Source: Panagrolaimus kolymaensis
Taxonomy: Eukaryota > Nematoda > Chromadorea > Rhabditida > Panagrolaimidae
Length of the DNA: 64,000 nucleotides
Assembly (NCBI GenBank): GCA_028622995.1
Contig: JAJQJQ010000005.1
Location: 4,092,001-4,156,000, forward strand
Direction of reading: 5' to 3'
Shown piece after piece: positions 44,571-57,090 of the stretch. The notes under the pieces were generated by a model that was not told where the DNA came from, ran no database searches, and saw nothing but the letters and a program-made list of their open reading frames with translations. Every line of letters starts with the position of its first letter. Positions within the stretch are counted from its first letter, which is position 1. A program made the translations under genes and the position numbers.

Positions 44571-47088
44571 TCAACTCAATGAGCTTGGTGATAAAATAAC
44601 TTCAGCTCCAATAAGTGGCGAAAGTATTAATGGACTTAAGGTATATGGAGATAAAACAACAGCAAATAATGCTTGAGGACTTAAAATTAAAGGGGAAAGT
44701 ACAAAAGGTGAAAGCACAAGTGGTGATCCAACCATAGGATTAAGAATAAGAGGATTCAAAACTAGAGGAGATAAAATAACAGGAGTAAAAACTTGTGGAG
44801 ATAAAATAAATGGAGAAAGTACAAGTGGAGACAAAATGATCGGATTGAATATACCAGGCGAAAGAATCAATGGATGTAAAACGAGTGGAGATAAGATGAT
44901 GGGTGAGAAAATCAATGGATTTAAAATTAAAGGTGAGAGAACACGAGGTGATAGTATAACAGGAATAAATACCCATGGCGAAAGTACGACAGGGCCCAAA
45001 ACAGCTGGAGTTCCAATAACTGGTGATAAAACAACGGGTGAAAGAACAATCGGTTGACTCATAATTGGAGCAGCAAAAACCAAAGGTGAATTAATGATGG
45101 GAGATAAAACAATATCTTTTTGTCGAATTTCAAATGATTTCATTTCAGCCATTCGATGAACATCTTGCTCAATGTATGTATGCATATCTGTGGTATTTGC
45201 AGAAGTTAATCTTGCCAAGGTTGAACTTGAATTATATGGTGATTCAGGTCCATATAGAATATACAATTGTTCTTGAGTCAAAACCGCATAACCTGTATCA
45301 TTCATTTCTCTTAATTGCTCTTTCGTGTAAGTTGACATCAATTTTTCCCATGTTGAAATTTTTCTTTCTTCATAATCGCCATACATTTCAGTGACATTTT
45401 CTTTCGTAAAAAATAATGGCTGACCATCCTTTCCTCGAGTTCGGTCCTCATAACTTTTCTTCGCAAGTTTAGCTTTTTGTTGTTCTTTCAATTCTCGATC
45501 AAGTCTTTGAGCTTGATCTTCAACGCCTGCTGCTTCAATAATTAAATTAAGCCATGATTGTTGATCAGCAGCATTAAAGCCTTTAATCAAACTTGGAAGA
45601 CTTGTTAAATTTTCAATTCCTTGACCTTCGTTGTGAAGGGAAAAGAGCGAAGGGGATAAGAGATTTGCCTAAAAATAAAAGAATTAAATTAACTAAATTC
45701 ATTTTTGGCCACCACCAGAAAATTCACCAAATCTAGAAAAAACTTACAGTTTGATCATCATCTTCTGGAAGGACACTCAAAAATCTTGGTGACGCAACTT
45801 TCAAAGTTTTATCATCAAAATTGGTTGTATTATGCCCAGTAGCGCTATAACCAAGTTTTATACCTTGTCGAAGCATATCCAAAATTTTTCCCATTGGTTC
45901 CTTCTTTCTTCTAATTCGATTATCCCTGGCCATTTTCTTTAATTCTTTTGGATCATCAAGAATTTTTTCAATCTTAAAATTAGCAATTTAAAAAAAAATC
46001 TATCATAGTGAAATGCTTACATCAATGCCTTCATGTTTTAAACCTCTAAATGCAAATCTTTCCAAATCATCAGGTTCTTGATCCTTTGCTCTCTTATTTT
46101 TTTCTGATTCAAAATCTTGACGATTTTTAGCTGCTGCTCGGACATGTTGGACTGCGGCTTTCCAACTAGAAATATTTATTTTAAAAATGGGCATTGGAAA
46201 GACAAATTCCAAAACTTACTTAGTCATTTCAGTTTTATTCTTAAAAGCTAGTACTTGTTTCGTTAACATTTTAGCTACCATTCCAAAAGGCGACATGCCT
46301 TCGGTAGTGCTATGAATGGTGTAATTCGATCGCGTTACAACTCGAATGGGTTTATCAAAATCAGTGCTGCTCCGTTTAATCCGATTATAACGAAGTTTAG
46401 CGAATCGGCGACTTGAATAAAATCGTTTTCGTGGAGTCATATTATTTGCATCAGCGTGGATTCTAGCAACATTAGAAAATCGATGATTGCGAAAATTAGA
46501 ATTTTTAGCTTTCAATTTTTCAAATCGACTTATTATTGGAGGAGCATCATTTAATTGTCGGAACGAAGAAGAAATTTGTTGATATTGCTGTCGATGTTGT
46601 TGAGGTGGTTGTCTGGTCTTTTTAGTGTATTCATTTTTAAGAAGTTTTGAAACACATTTGGCGTGTTTATTTACATTTAAAGCTTCGTTCGAACATTTAT
46701 GAAAATCTTCATGGAAATCTTCACCGAGAGCTCTTTTTCTAAAATTAAAAAAGGATAAAAAATAAGTAAAAATCGTCCAATAAATGAGATATTTACGAAA
46801 AATGTTTAAAAAAAATTCAAAAAATTTTGAAGTTAAAAAAAAGGCAGCTCACTTTCTTTCTGCAACTGCAGCTAATAAACCACTAAAAGCTTGATCCGTC
46901 CAATGTTGCAATAATTGTACTGTTCCATCCGCATTCAAAGGAACATTCAAAGCTTTACCATCATATTCAACTTTTTGTCCATTAACATTTATTATTAAAT
47001 TAAATATACCTAAAAAGCAACTTTTATTCATATCCAAGCTTTCATGGAACTCACAAAAAGGTAAAAGGATTGCCAGCAGCCTCCGCAT
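44571..47088 (-). CDS. MLT-10-like moulting protein
   Basis: Exons 47088-47055, 47009-46853, 46738-46220, 46165-46021, 45972-45748 and 45668-44571 encode 725 aa. MLT-10 and relatives are secreted nematode proteins made by the epidermis and needed for moulting. The first two exons create a signal peptide, [20 protein letters not shown], visible only after splicing. The middle carries the family's basic and acidic conserved region (for example [74 protein letters not shown]). From ~547 to the end is the hallmark Pro-rich repeat with about 19 LSP units ([16 protein letters not shown] and variants). All junctions close. The spacing to the downstream minus-strand gene is 320 bp. Confidence 0.92.
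44574..45112 (-). repeat. tandem [VI]LSP[LVI] coding repeat
   Basis: Short degenerate repeats encoding [14 protein letters not shown] units fill the 3' half of the MLT-10-like gene's last exon. About 19 LSP triplets occur, interleaved with NP, HP, TP and AP variants. At DNA level the plus strand shows recurrent GGAGATAAAATAA and GGTGAAAG strings. Expansion or contraction by slippage is likely. Confidence 0.85.
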
Positions 47089-50000
47089 AATTAATCCAAA
47101 ATCGAGGAGCAAATCCCAAAAAAAAAATTATTTTAGAATTTTAACTCTTTTTTCGAGAAGCTTCAAGACAATACTTTTTAAGAATATAAAAAAATAATTT
47201 CAATGTCTTGGAATAAACTAACAATGAACAAAAAAACTCCGCCTTTATTTTTAACTAACAAAAAAAAAATGAATAATTAGATACACAACGAAAAATTACT
47301 TTCTATCAAATTATTCACATTAGAAAGAAAGTCAATCAGAATATTCACTTTGACTTTTTTCTTCAGGAAAGAAAAAAGAAATGAGAAATCTAAACCGGAA
47401 AATAAGTAATTTTGTCTCTACCCTTTTTTTTCTTTCTTTCTTCTGCTTCTGTCAAATTATGTTTGCGTTCAATTCTTTCTTTTTTTCGAGTCGAATCCAA
47501 AATGAAATCATCCATAATCAAAAAACAAAAAAATGGTAGTTTTGTTTGCCTTCCGACAAATTTTAATGGAATCCGTAAATACTAACCTAAACTCTTTTTT
47601 TTTAAGTTCGGAGGTATAAAAAAAGTTTTTATAATGAATGAAACTTTTTTGTTTTGTGTTTGATTTTAGCCCTTTTTTCTCTCTCTTTCTCCTCTTTTTT
47701 TAAACAAGAGTTAATTAACGTGTTATTTTTTCCTTTTTGTTATTAAAATGACCCAAAATTAAGATCCTGAAAAAAATTATCTAAAAAGATTTTTGTTTAA
47801 AGTTTGAACATAAGAAAAAAGCATTTTTTTTATTTAAAGGAATTTTTGGCGATTTTTTTTCAAGACGACATTCTTTTTGCAACTTATTTAAAAATATTTT
47901 TGAAGGTCAAATACTTGACACTTTAATCCAGAAATAACTTGTTAGTATATTTTGTTTCAATTATTTCTTTTAATAATTTTTTGATCCATCTATCATGTTT
48001 ATGTTCAAATTCTCGCATATTTCTTCGTTTCAATGATGACTTTTAGGAAAATAACAAAATAAAATTTTCCGCTCAAATGATCCTTGAAAATCCGAAGTGA
48101 ACCCTTTGATTTGAATGAACTCTTTTATTTTTCTTTGAAATTATTTTTGTCTGTCGATTAACTTGTTTGTAAATAAATTATTTATTTTTAAATATAATTG
48201 GGTTATTAACACAAAATATGCAAACTCTTTAGAACTTATAAACTAACAATTAAGTAAACAAAATTTATAATTAATTGAGAAGAAAAAATATTAATTCAGA
48301 GAGTTTGAATTTAATGACGCAATCGAATTCACAAAAGCAGCTCCAAATTAAAATTAAAATTATTTTCTTAATAATTTGGTTTTCGATTGGTCATAGTTTG
48401 TTGTGATTTCTTTCAAATCACAAACTCTATTGGGCATTTATATTATCAACGTGATATGTCTATAAAATGAAAAGAACCTTGAAGGTTCAATGCGTGCAAA
48501 GGAAACTCTTAAACTTACATATTTCTTCCAATAACTAAAAATACGTGCAAGTTATTTTTTCATTCGATGAGCAAACCTTTTTATTTGTTCATTCAGAACC
48601 CCCGTTAAGAAATGACATATGTTGATTAATAACGGTGCGCCACCTTTTTAAAATGTATTCCATATTTATTTTGTTCAAACTCTTTAGTCGGTTAATAATT
48701 TATTGTTATTTTTTAAGTTTTTTTCGGCGACTCCAGAAACATGGTAAGTTGAAAGTGTTTTTTAGGATGAAGAAAGTTTTAGACGTCTTTAATAAATTTT
48801 TGCGATTTTTGTTATCTTTTTTTTTGCTTTAAAAAAAGAAAGAAAATTGAGAAACAGATTTTTTGATTAGAGGATGCTGTAGTCCCTTACTGAAAAAGTT
48901 TAATGAATAATACTGCTTTCACAAAAGTTAAAAAAAATTAAATGCCGTAAGAATATATATTTCTTTACTCTTATTTTCCCTAAATACACACCACCGTAAT
49001 TTTTTAAAAGATATTTATTTGCTAAGTTAAATTTTTTTCATTTTATATTCCACCGTATTATTAATCACGTTTCAAAACTGGATTTAATTTTTTTCATGAA
49101 CAATAATACTTTTATGAACTTAAAAATATGTACATATGGGAGAGATAAAATTAGATTTTCAAACAAAACCGCTCTCTATTTAGTGCATGCAGAGATTGAA
49201 CGCATTGACCCGGCTATATTTTTTTCTTAAAGACGTAATATAATCATTGAAATTAAACTAAATTCATTCAAACAAAAGAAAAAAAATATTTTTGAAAAAA
49301 AGAATCTACAGTATTTTTATCGCTGCAAAAAAATCCATGTGTTTCTTTTTTATAATTAAATTAAAAGCTTTACGTGTAAAAAAACTGAAATTAAGAAGGA
49401 GGTTGGATGCGTGCAACAATGAAGGGTGGTGGACTCTCGGTATTCACCAATGTCTAGCTGACTTGTGCAAAAAAGTTTACGACGTGCATAAAAATAATAA
49501 TAAGTGAAACCAATTAATTTTGCGGAAATTTATTTCAAAATTATATTTTAATCATATAATGCTTTGAGCGAAGGAGTTTTGCTAAACTACCGTAGGAGCA
49601 ACTCAAGAATCGCCAGAGGCAAACGGATACATACGGCTGTCTATGTATCGAATGTATGATTACGGTATCCTTCAAGAGTCATTAAAGTTTTTGCTTAAAA
49701 TAATAGTCGATGAGCTTTAAAAAATCATGCTGCTTTTTAACTCAGAGTAAAATTTAAATGGATACAGGAATTATTGGCATAAGTTTACTATGTTCAATAG
49801 GCGATTTTCTTTCTTTGAAATTTTTTAATTGCTGATTTATACGCTTTCTAGAAATTACAAATACCGACTTTGCATATGTACTTCTTCATGGCTCGAGTGA
49901 ATAAAAATACACATGTAAAAAATAAAATTCTATCAAAAAGAAGATATGTATACATTTTTATTTAATCAACTCGATTTAGTTAACCAATCACAAAAATTTT

Positions 50001-52251
50001 GAAAATGGCTGAATTTTTTACTTTATTAGATTTCAATCCAATCGTGAAAAGTGTGAAAGAGATCCACCAATCCGACATGAACCATATGAATATTATTTTC
50101 AAAAATAAATTAAGTCACTTACTTTATCGCTTAGAAAAGCAGATTTACTGTAACTTTTTTTTCAATTCAATCAGCCACCTCGTACAATTTTTCAATCACA
50201 CATTCATAATATTCGTTTCAATGTTTAATAAAAAATATTAGTATTTTGTTATTTTATTTATTTAGGCTAATTTGAATTGCCTTCTTTGAGTACCACCGTA
50301 TGATCGTAGCACACATTTTGTAATAATTTTGAATGGGCAGTGATTTTTATTTTCAGATGCATTTTGTGTATGATTTGTTTATTTGATCATAAAGTGAACA
50401 TTAATTTTAAGGCATAGCCTCTTCTCGAATCTCAAATTCAAAAAAAGAGAGATGTGTTCATTTTGAAAAATTCGTTTCTTTTTCAATAAAATCTATCAAA
50501 CATTAAAGTCTGGTGACTTCTTCCTTTTTTTATTTTTTTCAATAATTGCTCTCGTTAATTTCGCATTTTCTGGATAAATTACAAAAAAATGTTAGAAACA
50601 AGTTATCATCAAACAAAACAAAAAAATAGGAAAATGAAAGACACATGCATGCCACTCACTCATTTAAGCGTGCGCTTTTGATTGGCGTCAAAAAAGTGTG
50701 ATTGCGCATGTATTTTTTTTCCTTCTTTAAAACAATCATGTCGTCATCATCGACTGAATAAAAAGAAAGTGAAAGCAAATAAAAAGATTGTTATGAAAAT
50801 CAAAAATAAACAATATTACATAAACTTGTCCGTATTCCACCACGTAAACGAATCAATGAAAGCTCTAAAGTTTAAAAGAAGCTTTCAAACATCGAAACTC
50901 TTCTTTTATAAGTTCATAAAACTAATTCTTTTCTAAACCCGAAGCAGTCAAATGAACATGATAAAAATTTTACACAATCTAGGACCTATAAGACGAATGA
51001 TTTATAAGATTCATAATAAGCTCCATTTGACTATTTTTTTTTTGTTGTAAGATGCATACTAAAAGAAAAAGATGCATTCAAAAAAAATAATATAAAAAAC
51101 ATAAACATCTTATCAATTTTTTCCAACCAAAAAATATGAAAGCGTTGCAAAATGCTTTTCTTTACAGCTGTCAAAAATTTGCTCAATTTTTCATTTTCAG
51201 CTGCTTTTTTAAAAATTTTTTTATTCAATAAAATTTTTGATTGATTTTTGATCAAAAAATAAACTAAAAAATTTCAATCATCCAAACTTTGCCCCAAACA
51301 GAAGCGTGTTATAAACTAACTTTCAATGGAGAGCTTACATCATTTTTTTGTTGCTTCTCTTGTCACAAAAATATAAATGCTTGCATTTTTTTATTTGGTA
51401 TCTCCCTAACTGCCAATGGCAAGAATAAAAAAGAGGTTTTTTCCGTTTCACTTTCTTCTTTCCTAAAAGACGACGAAATTGGTCTGCAAAAAAAACGAGA
51501 AGAAAAGAGAAGGCAACAACATTGAGCTGCCAAAAAGAAAGACTGCCTGACTCAAATCCTCTTGTTTTCGCCGTTGCTTGCTTGCTCGTTTTTGTTTCTT
51601 GTTGCTCCCAGTTTTTTTATTATTATTTATATGTCTATTTCGTAAAAACATTGCTGGCTATTCACTTTTTTTAGCAGCAAGGATTTGGCAAAGAAAAAAA
51701 GATAATTCATTTAAAAAAAATTCTTATGGACATTTGCTTCAAACAAATGTTTCTTGGATAGAGTTGGTCATTTATTTCTTTTATTTTTTCTTTCTACTCT
51801 TAAAAATTTGTTTGAGTCAAAGGTTGTTTTTTACGTTTCTTTAACTATTTGTTCAATAAAAGTTAATCAAATAAATTAAAAAATTTCTTTACCTTTTTTG
51901 GCCGCTCCTTAAAAAAGGGTATTAGTCATACTTTTTTTCAAACTTTTTTTTTCACGGTCGAATTGATTTTTTTAACTATAGTTAAATTCTTTATGGTATT
52001 AGTTTTCAACATACAAAATTAAATATTGATTTGAAAAATGTAATAACTTTATTATCGAATTGTAAGTTCCCCAAAAATGAATAAACTTTAGGCGGGTTCG
52101 CTTTGAAACCCTTTTTTCTTTTTGTATTTCCGCCATTTGAACTTTCCCGTTGCTTTGTCTTTTTTCCTTTCAAACATTTTTTTCGAACAATTTTTGGAAC
52201 TTGTTTTCATCATCATTTTTTCTGTCTACAAAAAAGATACCTAAAACAACG
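47089..52251. other. 5.2 kb gene-poor region between divergent genes
   Basis: Lies between the starts of the MLT-10-like gene (minus) and the CLIC gene (plus), so it should contain both sets of regulatory sequence. I could not support any coding exon. Short reading frames occur, but none has a family signature or credible splice context. The patch 49380-49680 is distinctly less AT-rich and shows RNA-like pairing. Confidence 0.45.
49588..49667. ncRNA. candidate structured RNA
   Basis: Nested complementarity is visible. An inner stem pairs GATACATA (49626-49633) with TATGTATC (49642-49649) around an 8-base loop. An outer stem pairs TACCGTA (49588-49594) with TACGGTA (49661-49667). The patch is GC-richer than its surroundings. 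No known RNA family was recognised, and strand and true ends are unknown. Chance pairing is possible. Confidence 0.22.
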
Positions 52252-53225
52252 ATGACTTTATATCTTGGTGACTCTGAAATTATTCAACTTCTTCCATCTA
52301 TGCGTGAAATATGTGGTTTGCAAACTTTCTTTTCGTCTTTTGCCTCTAATAAAAACATTTTTTAGATCCAGAAATGTCTGAACCTTTGATAGATTTATGG
52401 GTTAAAGCCGGAAGCGATGGAGTTACTCTTGGTGGTGATCCAATGTCACAACAATTATTTATGATTCTTCTACTTAAAGGACAAATTCCTACTTGTCGAT
52501 TTAATGTGAGGACCGTAAACGAAGCAAAGCCACCACCAGATTTTCGTAACGTATGTTTATTCTTATCATTGATTTTATTTTTATGTTGATATTTTAGGCA
52601 GGTTTACGTCATGCTCCAGCTTTACAACATGGTAGTGATGTTGCTATAAGCCATCCTGACGAAATTGTGGAATACATTGATCAAACTTTTCCTGATCCAT
52701 CACTCAAATCTTATGATTTCGATGCCGATGCTGCAACTTCTAACTTATTCCGCTCATTTTGTTATTTTATTAAAGAAGTAAACAAAGATCCTAAAGTAAC
52801 ACTCTTTACATCATTTCTATCCTCATATGTTCATTTTTATCTTTTAGGCACTTCTCAATGAACTTTACCGACTTGATCAATATCTTGGAGAAAATGGTGA
52901 TCGCTTCCTCACTGGTGACGAAATGAAACATATAGATTGTATTATCTTTCCCAAACTACATGGTATTCGTATTGCATCTCGAGCTCTTAAAGATTTTGAA
53001 ATTCCTATTGATCTTCATAACGTATGGAGTTATCTCAATGCTGGCTACCAACATGACGCTTTCCGGAAATCTTGTCCTAGTGATCAAGAGATTATTCTTT
53101 ATTGGGCTGAACGCAAAGATACTCCTGATTTTCCTGCTGCGAAACGATCTCAAATTAGCCGTCAAAAGCCATCTCTTACTTTAGAAGTTCCTGAAGGAGC
53201 TATTGTTGAAGAATCTGCTCAATGA
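52252..53225 (+). CDS. chloride intracellular channel-like protein (EXC-4/EXL-1 type)
   Basis: Exons 52252-52315, 52366-52550, 52598-52795 and 52848-53225 encode 274 aa. CLIC proteins have a glutathione-transferase fold and can exist soluble or in membranes. In C. elegans, EXC-4 keeps the excretory canal lumen open. Signatures: LIDLWVKAGSDGVTLGGDPM (about 29-48), SQQLFMILLLKGQIPTCRFN, APALQHGSDVAISHPDEIVE, YLGENGDRFLTGDEMKHIDC and FPKLHGIRIASRALKDFEIP. In the glutaredoxin-like site, vertebrate CLICs have CPFCQ; here it is DPMSQ, without cysteine. That change is also known for EXC-4-type invertebrate CLICs, so redox activity is unlikely. The C-terminal ~40 residues are specific to this protein. 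It ends 98 bp from the convergent gene's stop at 53324. Confidence 0.93.
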
Positions 53226-53323
53226 TGCAATTATTTTTCTTTTAAATAAATTATGGTTTTCCAATTGTGTTTCATTTTTACATTATTATGTTTGACCATT
53301 ATTTACTTTTCACACGTTTTTTA

Positions 53324-54437
53324 TTAACCCCATTGACTTTTTAAATCTTTAAAATACATATCAGCTGAAATATTAATCGGTATCGTTCCAAATGGGCCAA
53401 TAACAACATGATGTACGTCATTGCTTTCAACTTTCCTAATCTTAGAGCTTTGAAATAATTCTCTAAGAAGGATAATTATAAAGGAAATATTATAAAACTA
53501 AAAATGGCTTTTGTGATCAACAACACTGTGTAGTCTAAAACTTACCACGTGAATGGTACCTGAAGGAGCAAATTTCTTGGCAATTGGAACATAAATTGAA
53601 AGAGATAATGGTCCAAGGCTTCCAAAGATGGAGAAAATCAAAACAGGTGGCCATAAAACCGTCAAAACTTTTATGTTTTCTAATATCTGAAATATTTAAA
53701 TTCGAAATGAAAGAATGCGATTTAAACTCACTTGATATCGTTCTTTAAGTGAGACATGATAAACAAGCATTTTATATAAATTTTGGTTTTTTGTATGTAA
53801 AAATTTGCAAGTTACTAAGGTTATAATATGTACGAATGTTATGGAATGAATACTATAAGCATAAATTTGGATTCCATCTGCTGTAAATACCCCTGCAAAA
53901 GTTTTTATTTATAATAATGTTCCACCATGCCTAATAAAACTAACATAAACTTGTCGGAATCAAATACAAGAAAGTTATGAAATGTGAAAGTAAAATCATG
54001 GTAATCCAAACGGTTAACTTTGATGATGAATAATTCCCATATTTTTCAAGACACGCTGTGGCTATGATTCTTTCAATTGCAATTGTTAAAAGTGAAAATC
54101 GAAGCTGTTGGGAAGCGTATGAAAGTGCAACTCGTCCAACTTTAAAACCAAATGATTGGGTATCATGAGTTATTAAAAAGTATGAACCCAATATCATAGA
54201 AGCAATAGTTATTATCAATGCTTGAGGCCAACAACACGTAAATATGAATAAGCTACAAAGGTATGAGATTACTTTAACGAATGTCATAGATATACCATAC
54301 CGTAAAGCTTTTGAATGAAGTTGAAATGTTTTCTTCTGCTGTTGGAGATAAATTAATGTTAAAATTAATACAAGACTTCCTAATATTATATTACAAATGC
54401 TAACCACAGTATAAAATAGAGTTTCTTGATTATCCAT
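53324..54437 (-). CDS. Srab-like chemosensory 7TM receptor, possibly frameshifted
   Basis: Exons 54437-53945, 53892-53732, 53687-53546 and about 53460-53324. Nematode serpentine receptors sense environmental chemicals in sensory neurons. Helices start at about LFYTVVSICNIILGSLVLIL, GISMTFVKVISYLCSLFIFT, ALIITIASMILGSYFLI, SQQLRFSLLTIAIERIIATA and VWITMILLSHFITFLYLIPT. AIERIIAT after helix 3, LKERYQILEN before helix 6 and YFKDLKSQW at the C-terminus fit the Sra/Srab group. In exon 3 the frame that gives ENIKVLTVLWPPV and the frame that gives a membrane-like FSIFGSLGPLSLSIYVPIAK differ by one base at a T5 run (about 53639-53643). Either a sequencing indel or a decaying gene would explain this. 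Start chosen at the first ATG after an AG acceptor near 54463. Confidence 0.65.
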
Positions 54438-55140
54438 TTTTTGTGCAACAGCAATACCTAAAATAAAAAAATAAAAACTCATAAATAAAGAAAAATATAG
54501 TAATTATAGTTTTTAAAAATTTTGAATAATAATTTTCAAAATGAAAAGGGATATCGGAAATCCGGCAGTAGACAAAAAAAAAAAGCAGCTTCAATGTAAA
54601 GTATGTTGTATGCATGATGTTAGTTTCTTTATTTTATTTTTATAGATTTTAATGTTTTTGTACCTGAGCTTGTAATTATTGAACCTTAAATCATTAAAAT
54701 GACATATTTACTTTTGGTAATAAGAATTTTTTATCAAATGCGTTTTTCTTAGTAAGTAAAAGTGCAAGCTTTTTGCTCACATTTATAGCATGAATCTCAA
54801 ATTTGTTATAATTCTGTAGTTTGAAATTTAAGAAACCATAAGTAATGTTTTTTTAATCATTATTGTTTTGTTCATGCTTCACCTAAAAAATTTTGTTGCT
54901 TATTTTTTACGCAACTTTACCTTATCATATTTTTTCTTCCATAAAAAGCATCCTTGAAATTTAGATTTTTTTCTAGTCTCCTCATCAGTAGTTTTATCAT
55001 ACATTTTAGTCCATGATGATTGCATTTTGAAGAAAGCTTAATGTTTATTTTTTGCTAACAAAAAATATCATAAAACAGAACACATTTTTGTTCTTGCTTT
55101 TTTGTAACTCTGGACATAGCGTAAATTTTTTAAAAATAAA
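54438..55140. promoter_or_regulatory. intergenic region between divergent genes
   Basis: About 700 bp between the chemoreceptor start (minus) and the P450 start (plus). The chemoreceptor side contains an AG acceptor near 54463, consistent with a trans-splice site. A reading frame upstream (54615 downwards) has no clear donor and was not joined. No other feature seen. Confidence 0.35.
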
Positions 55141-56886
55141 ATGGGCATTTCATTTTGGATTGGTATTGTAGTTATTGGAATCGCCGGGTTTTATTGGAAA
55201 AAGATATATGATTTTTATCGAGAAAGAAAAAGATTTATTAAAGAAGTGGATAAATTTCCTGGGCCACCAGCGATGCCTTTATTTGGTAGTACGTTGTTAT
55301 TCAAATGGAATGTTGGAGGTTTGTGTTTCTTACTATTAACATAGTACCATAATGCAGGATTGGTGCCCTTTTTTTTAGCATTCACTGATCAAATATTTGA
55401 ATGGGCTGGAATTTATCAGAGTGAAGGACATGGTGCAGTTACATTATGGCTTGGACCATTCGCCATCATTTCCACATTAAAACCCGAAGACGCCAAAGTT
55501 GTTTTGGAATCCAATAAATTAATAACAAAAGGAAACGAATATTCCATTATTCAAAAATGGTTAGGAACCGGGCTGCTTACAAGTACAGGAGATAAATGGA
55601 GAACGAGGAGAAAAATGCTTACACCTGCTTTCCATTTTAATGTTTTGAATTCATTTTTGAGTATTTATGATGATGAAGCTCAAATTTTAATTGAACAAAT
55701 ACAAAAATATGCGAATTCGAATGAAATATTTAATTTATTCCCATATATTAAACGATGTGCTTTAGATATTATTTGTCGTAAGCTTCATACAACCAGAAAA
55801 GAATTTTGCTCAATCAGTCATTAAATTTTTAGAAACTTCAATGGGTACTAAAATCGATGCTCAAACAAATCCAAACCATCCATATGTGATGGCGGTGCAA
55901 AGATTAAATGAATTAAGCTTTGATTATATTCGACTTCCATGGAATTGGATTAAACCAATTTGGTATGCAACTGGAAAAGGAGGCGAATATGATGCTTGTT
56001 TAAAACTTGTCACAGATTTTACTCGAAAAATCATTGCAATTCATGGAAAAGAATTTGAAGAATCCCAAAGTCGAGGAGAAATTGTTGATTTTGAAGATGC
56101 GGATTTTGTTGCAAAAAAAAAATTAGCCTTTTTAGATTTATTATTAAGTGTTAAAAAAGATGGAAAATTAACTGAAGAAGATATTCGGGAAGAAGTTGAT
56201 ACTTTTATGTTTGAAGGTTTGTTGTTACTAGGGAATATTTAAATTTTAAAGATTCTAGTTTTAGGTCATGATACAACAAGTGCAGGAATGACTTGGACCA
56301 TTTGGAATCTCGCTCATTACCAAGAGTGTCAACAAAAAGTTATCGAAGAAATTGATTTAATCTTTGGTGATTCGGATCGATCATGCACTCATGACGATCT
56401 CAAAGAAATGAAATATCTTGAAAAATGCATCAAAGAATCCCTTCGATTATATCCTTCTGTGCCATTCTTTACCCGAAATGTTGAAGAAGATTTTGATTTG
56501 AGTAAGTCTCAAGCAATTTTTACCTCACCCATGTTTAATTTTTAGATGGGCGAATTTTGCCCAAGGGTTCTACGGTGTTAGTTCCGCCATTTGTGCTTCA
56601 TCGAGATCCCATGAGTTTTCCCAACAGCACAGTCTTCAATCCTGAACACTTCAGTCAAGAAAATATCGAGAAGCGACATCCTTTTGCTTATGTCCCATTT
56701 TCAGCAGGTCCTCGAAATTGCATAGGCCAAAAATTTGCTTTAATGGAAGAAAAAACTGTTTTATCGCAATTTTTCCGGGCTTTTAAAGTTGAAGCAGAAA
56801 TGCCATGGTTGGATAATAAACCCCTACCAGAAATTATTACCAAGCCTGCTCATGGAGCGCCTGTACGAATAATTCGAAGAAAATAA
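55141..56886 (+). CDS. cytochrome P450, CYP4-type
   Basis: Exons 55141-55318, 55379-55777, 55833-56216, 56265-56501 and 56546-56886 encode 512 aa, a normal P450 length. P450s are ER-anchored haem monooxygenases; the CYP4 group typically hydroxylates fatty-acid-like substrates. An N-terminal membrane anchor ([15 protein letters not shown]) and a Pro-rich hinge ([11 protein letters not shown]) open the protein. [14 protein letters not shown] is the C-helix, [16 protein letters not shown] the I-helix oxygen-binding motif, [15 protein letters not shown] the ExxR helix and [15 protein letters not shown] the haem loop with Cys at about 458. The string HDTTSAG and the haem loop are typical of CYP4 clan members. 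All phase-1 junctions close. It ends 204 bp before the convergent Patched gene's stop. Confidence 0.95.
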
Positions 56887-57090
56887 ATAAATTTTTTGAA
56901 TGTAAATTTTCCATTTGTAAAAAAATGTAATTTCGTTAAAACATAAAAATAAAAATGTCAGTTTATATTTTTTTCTTTATTATACACAAAATCTTAAATT
57001 GACACCCGGCATTGCCTAAATAGCGAACGATTTTTTACGTACATATTTAAAAACAAATTTGTTTACAAAAATTACATATATTTATTTTAT

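Noticed and set aside
48635..48832. Hydrophobic 65-codon frame on the plus strand
   Set aside because: Typical of translated T-rich DNA (Phe, Leu, Ile). No initiator context, conserved motif or splice partner.
54465..54615. Possible N-terminal exon of the chemoreceptor (ATG at 54615)
   Set aside because: No usable donor connects it to the AG near 54463, and the downstream ATG at 54437 already gives a typical short receptor N-terminus.
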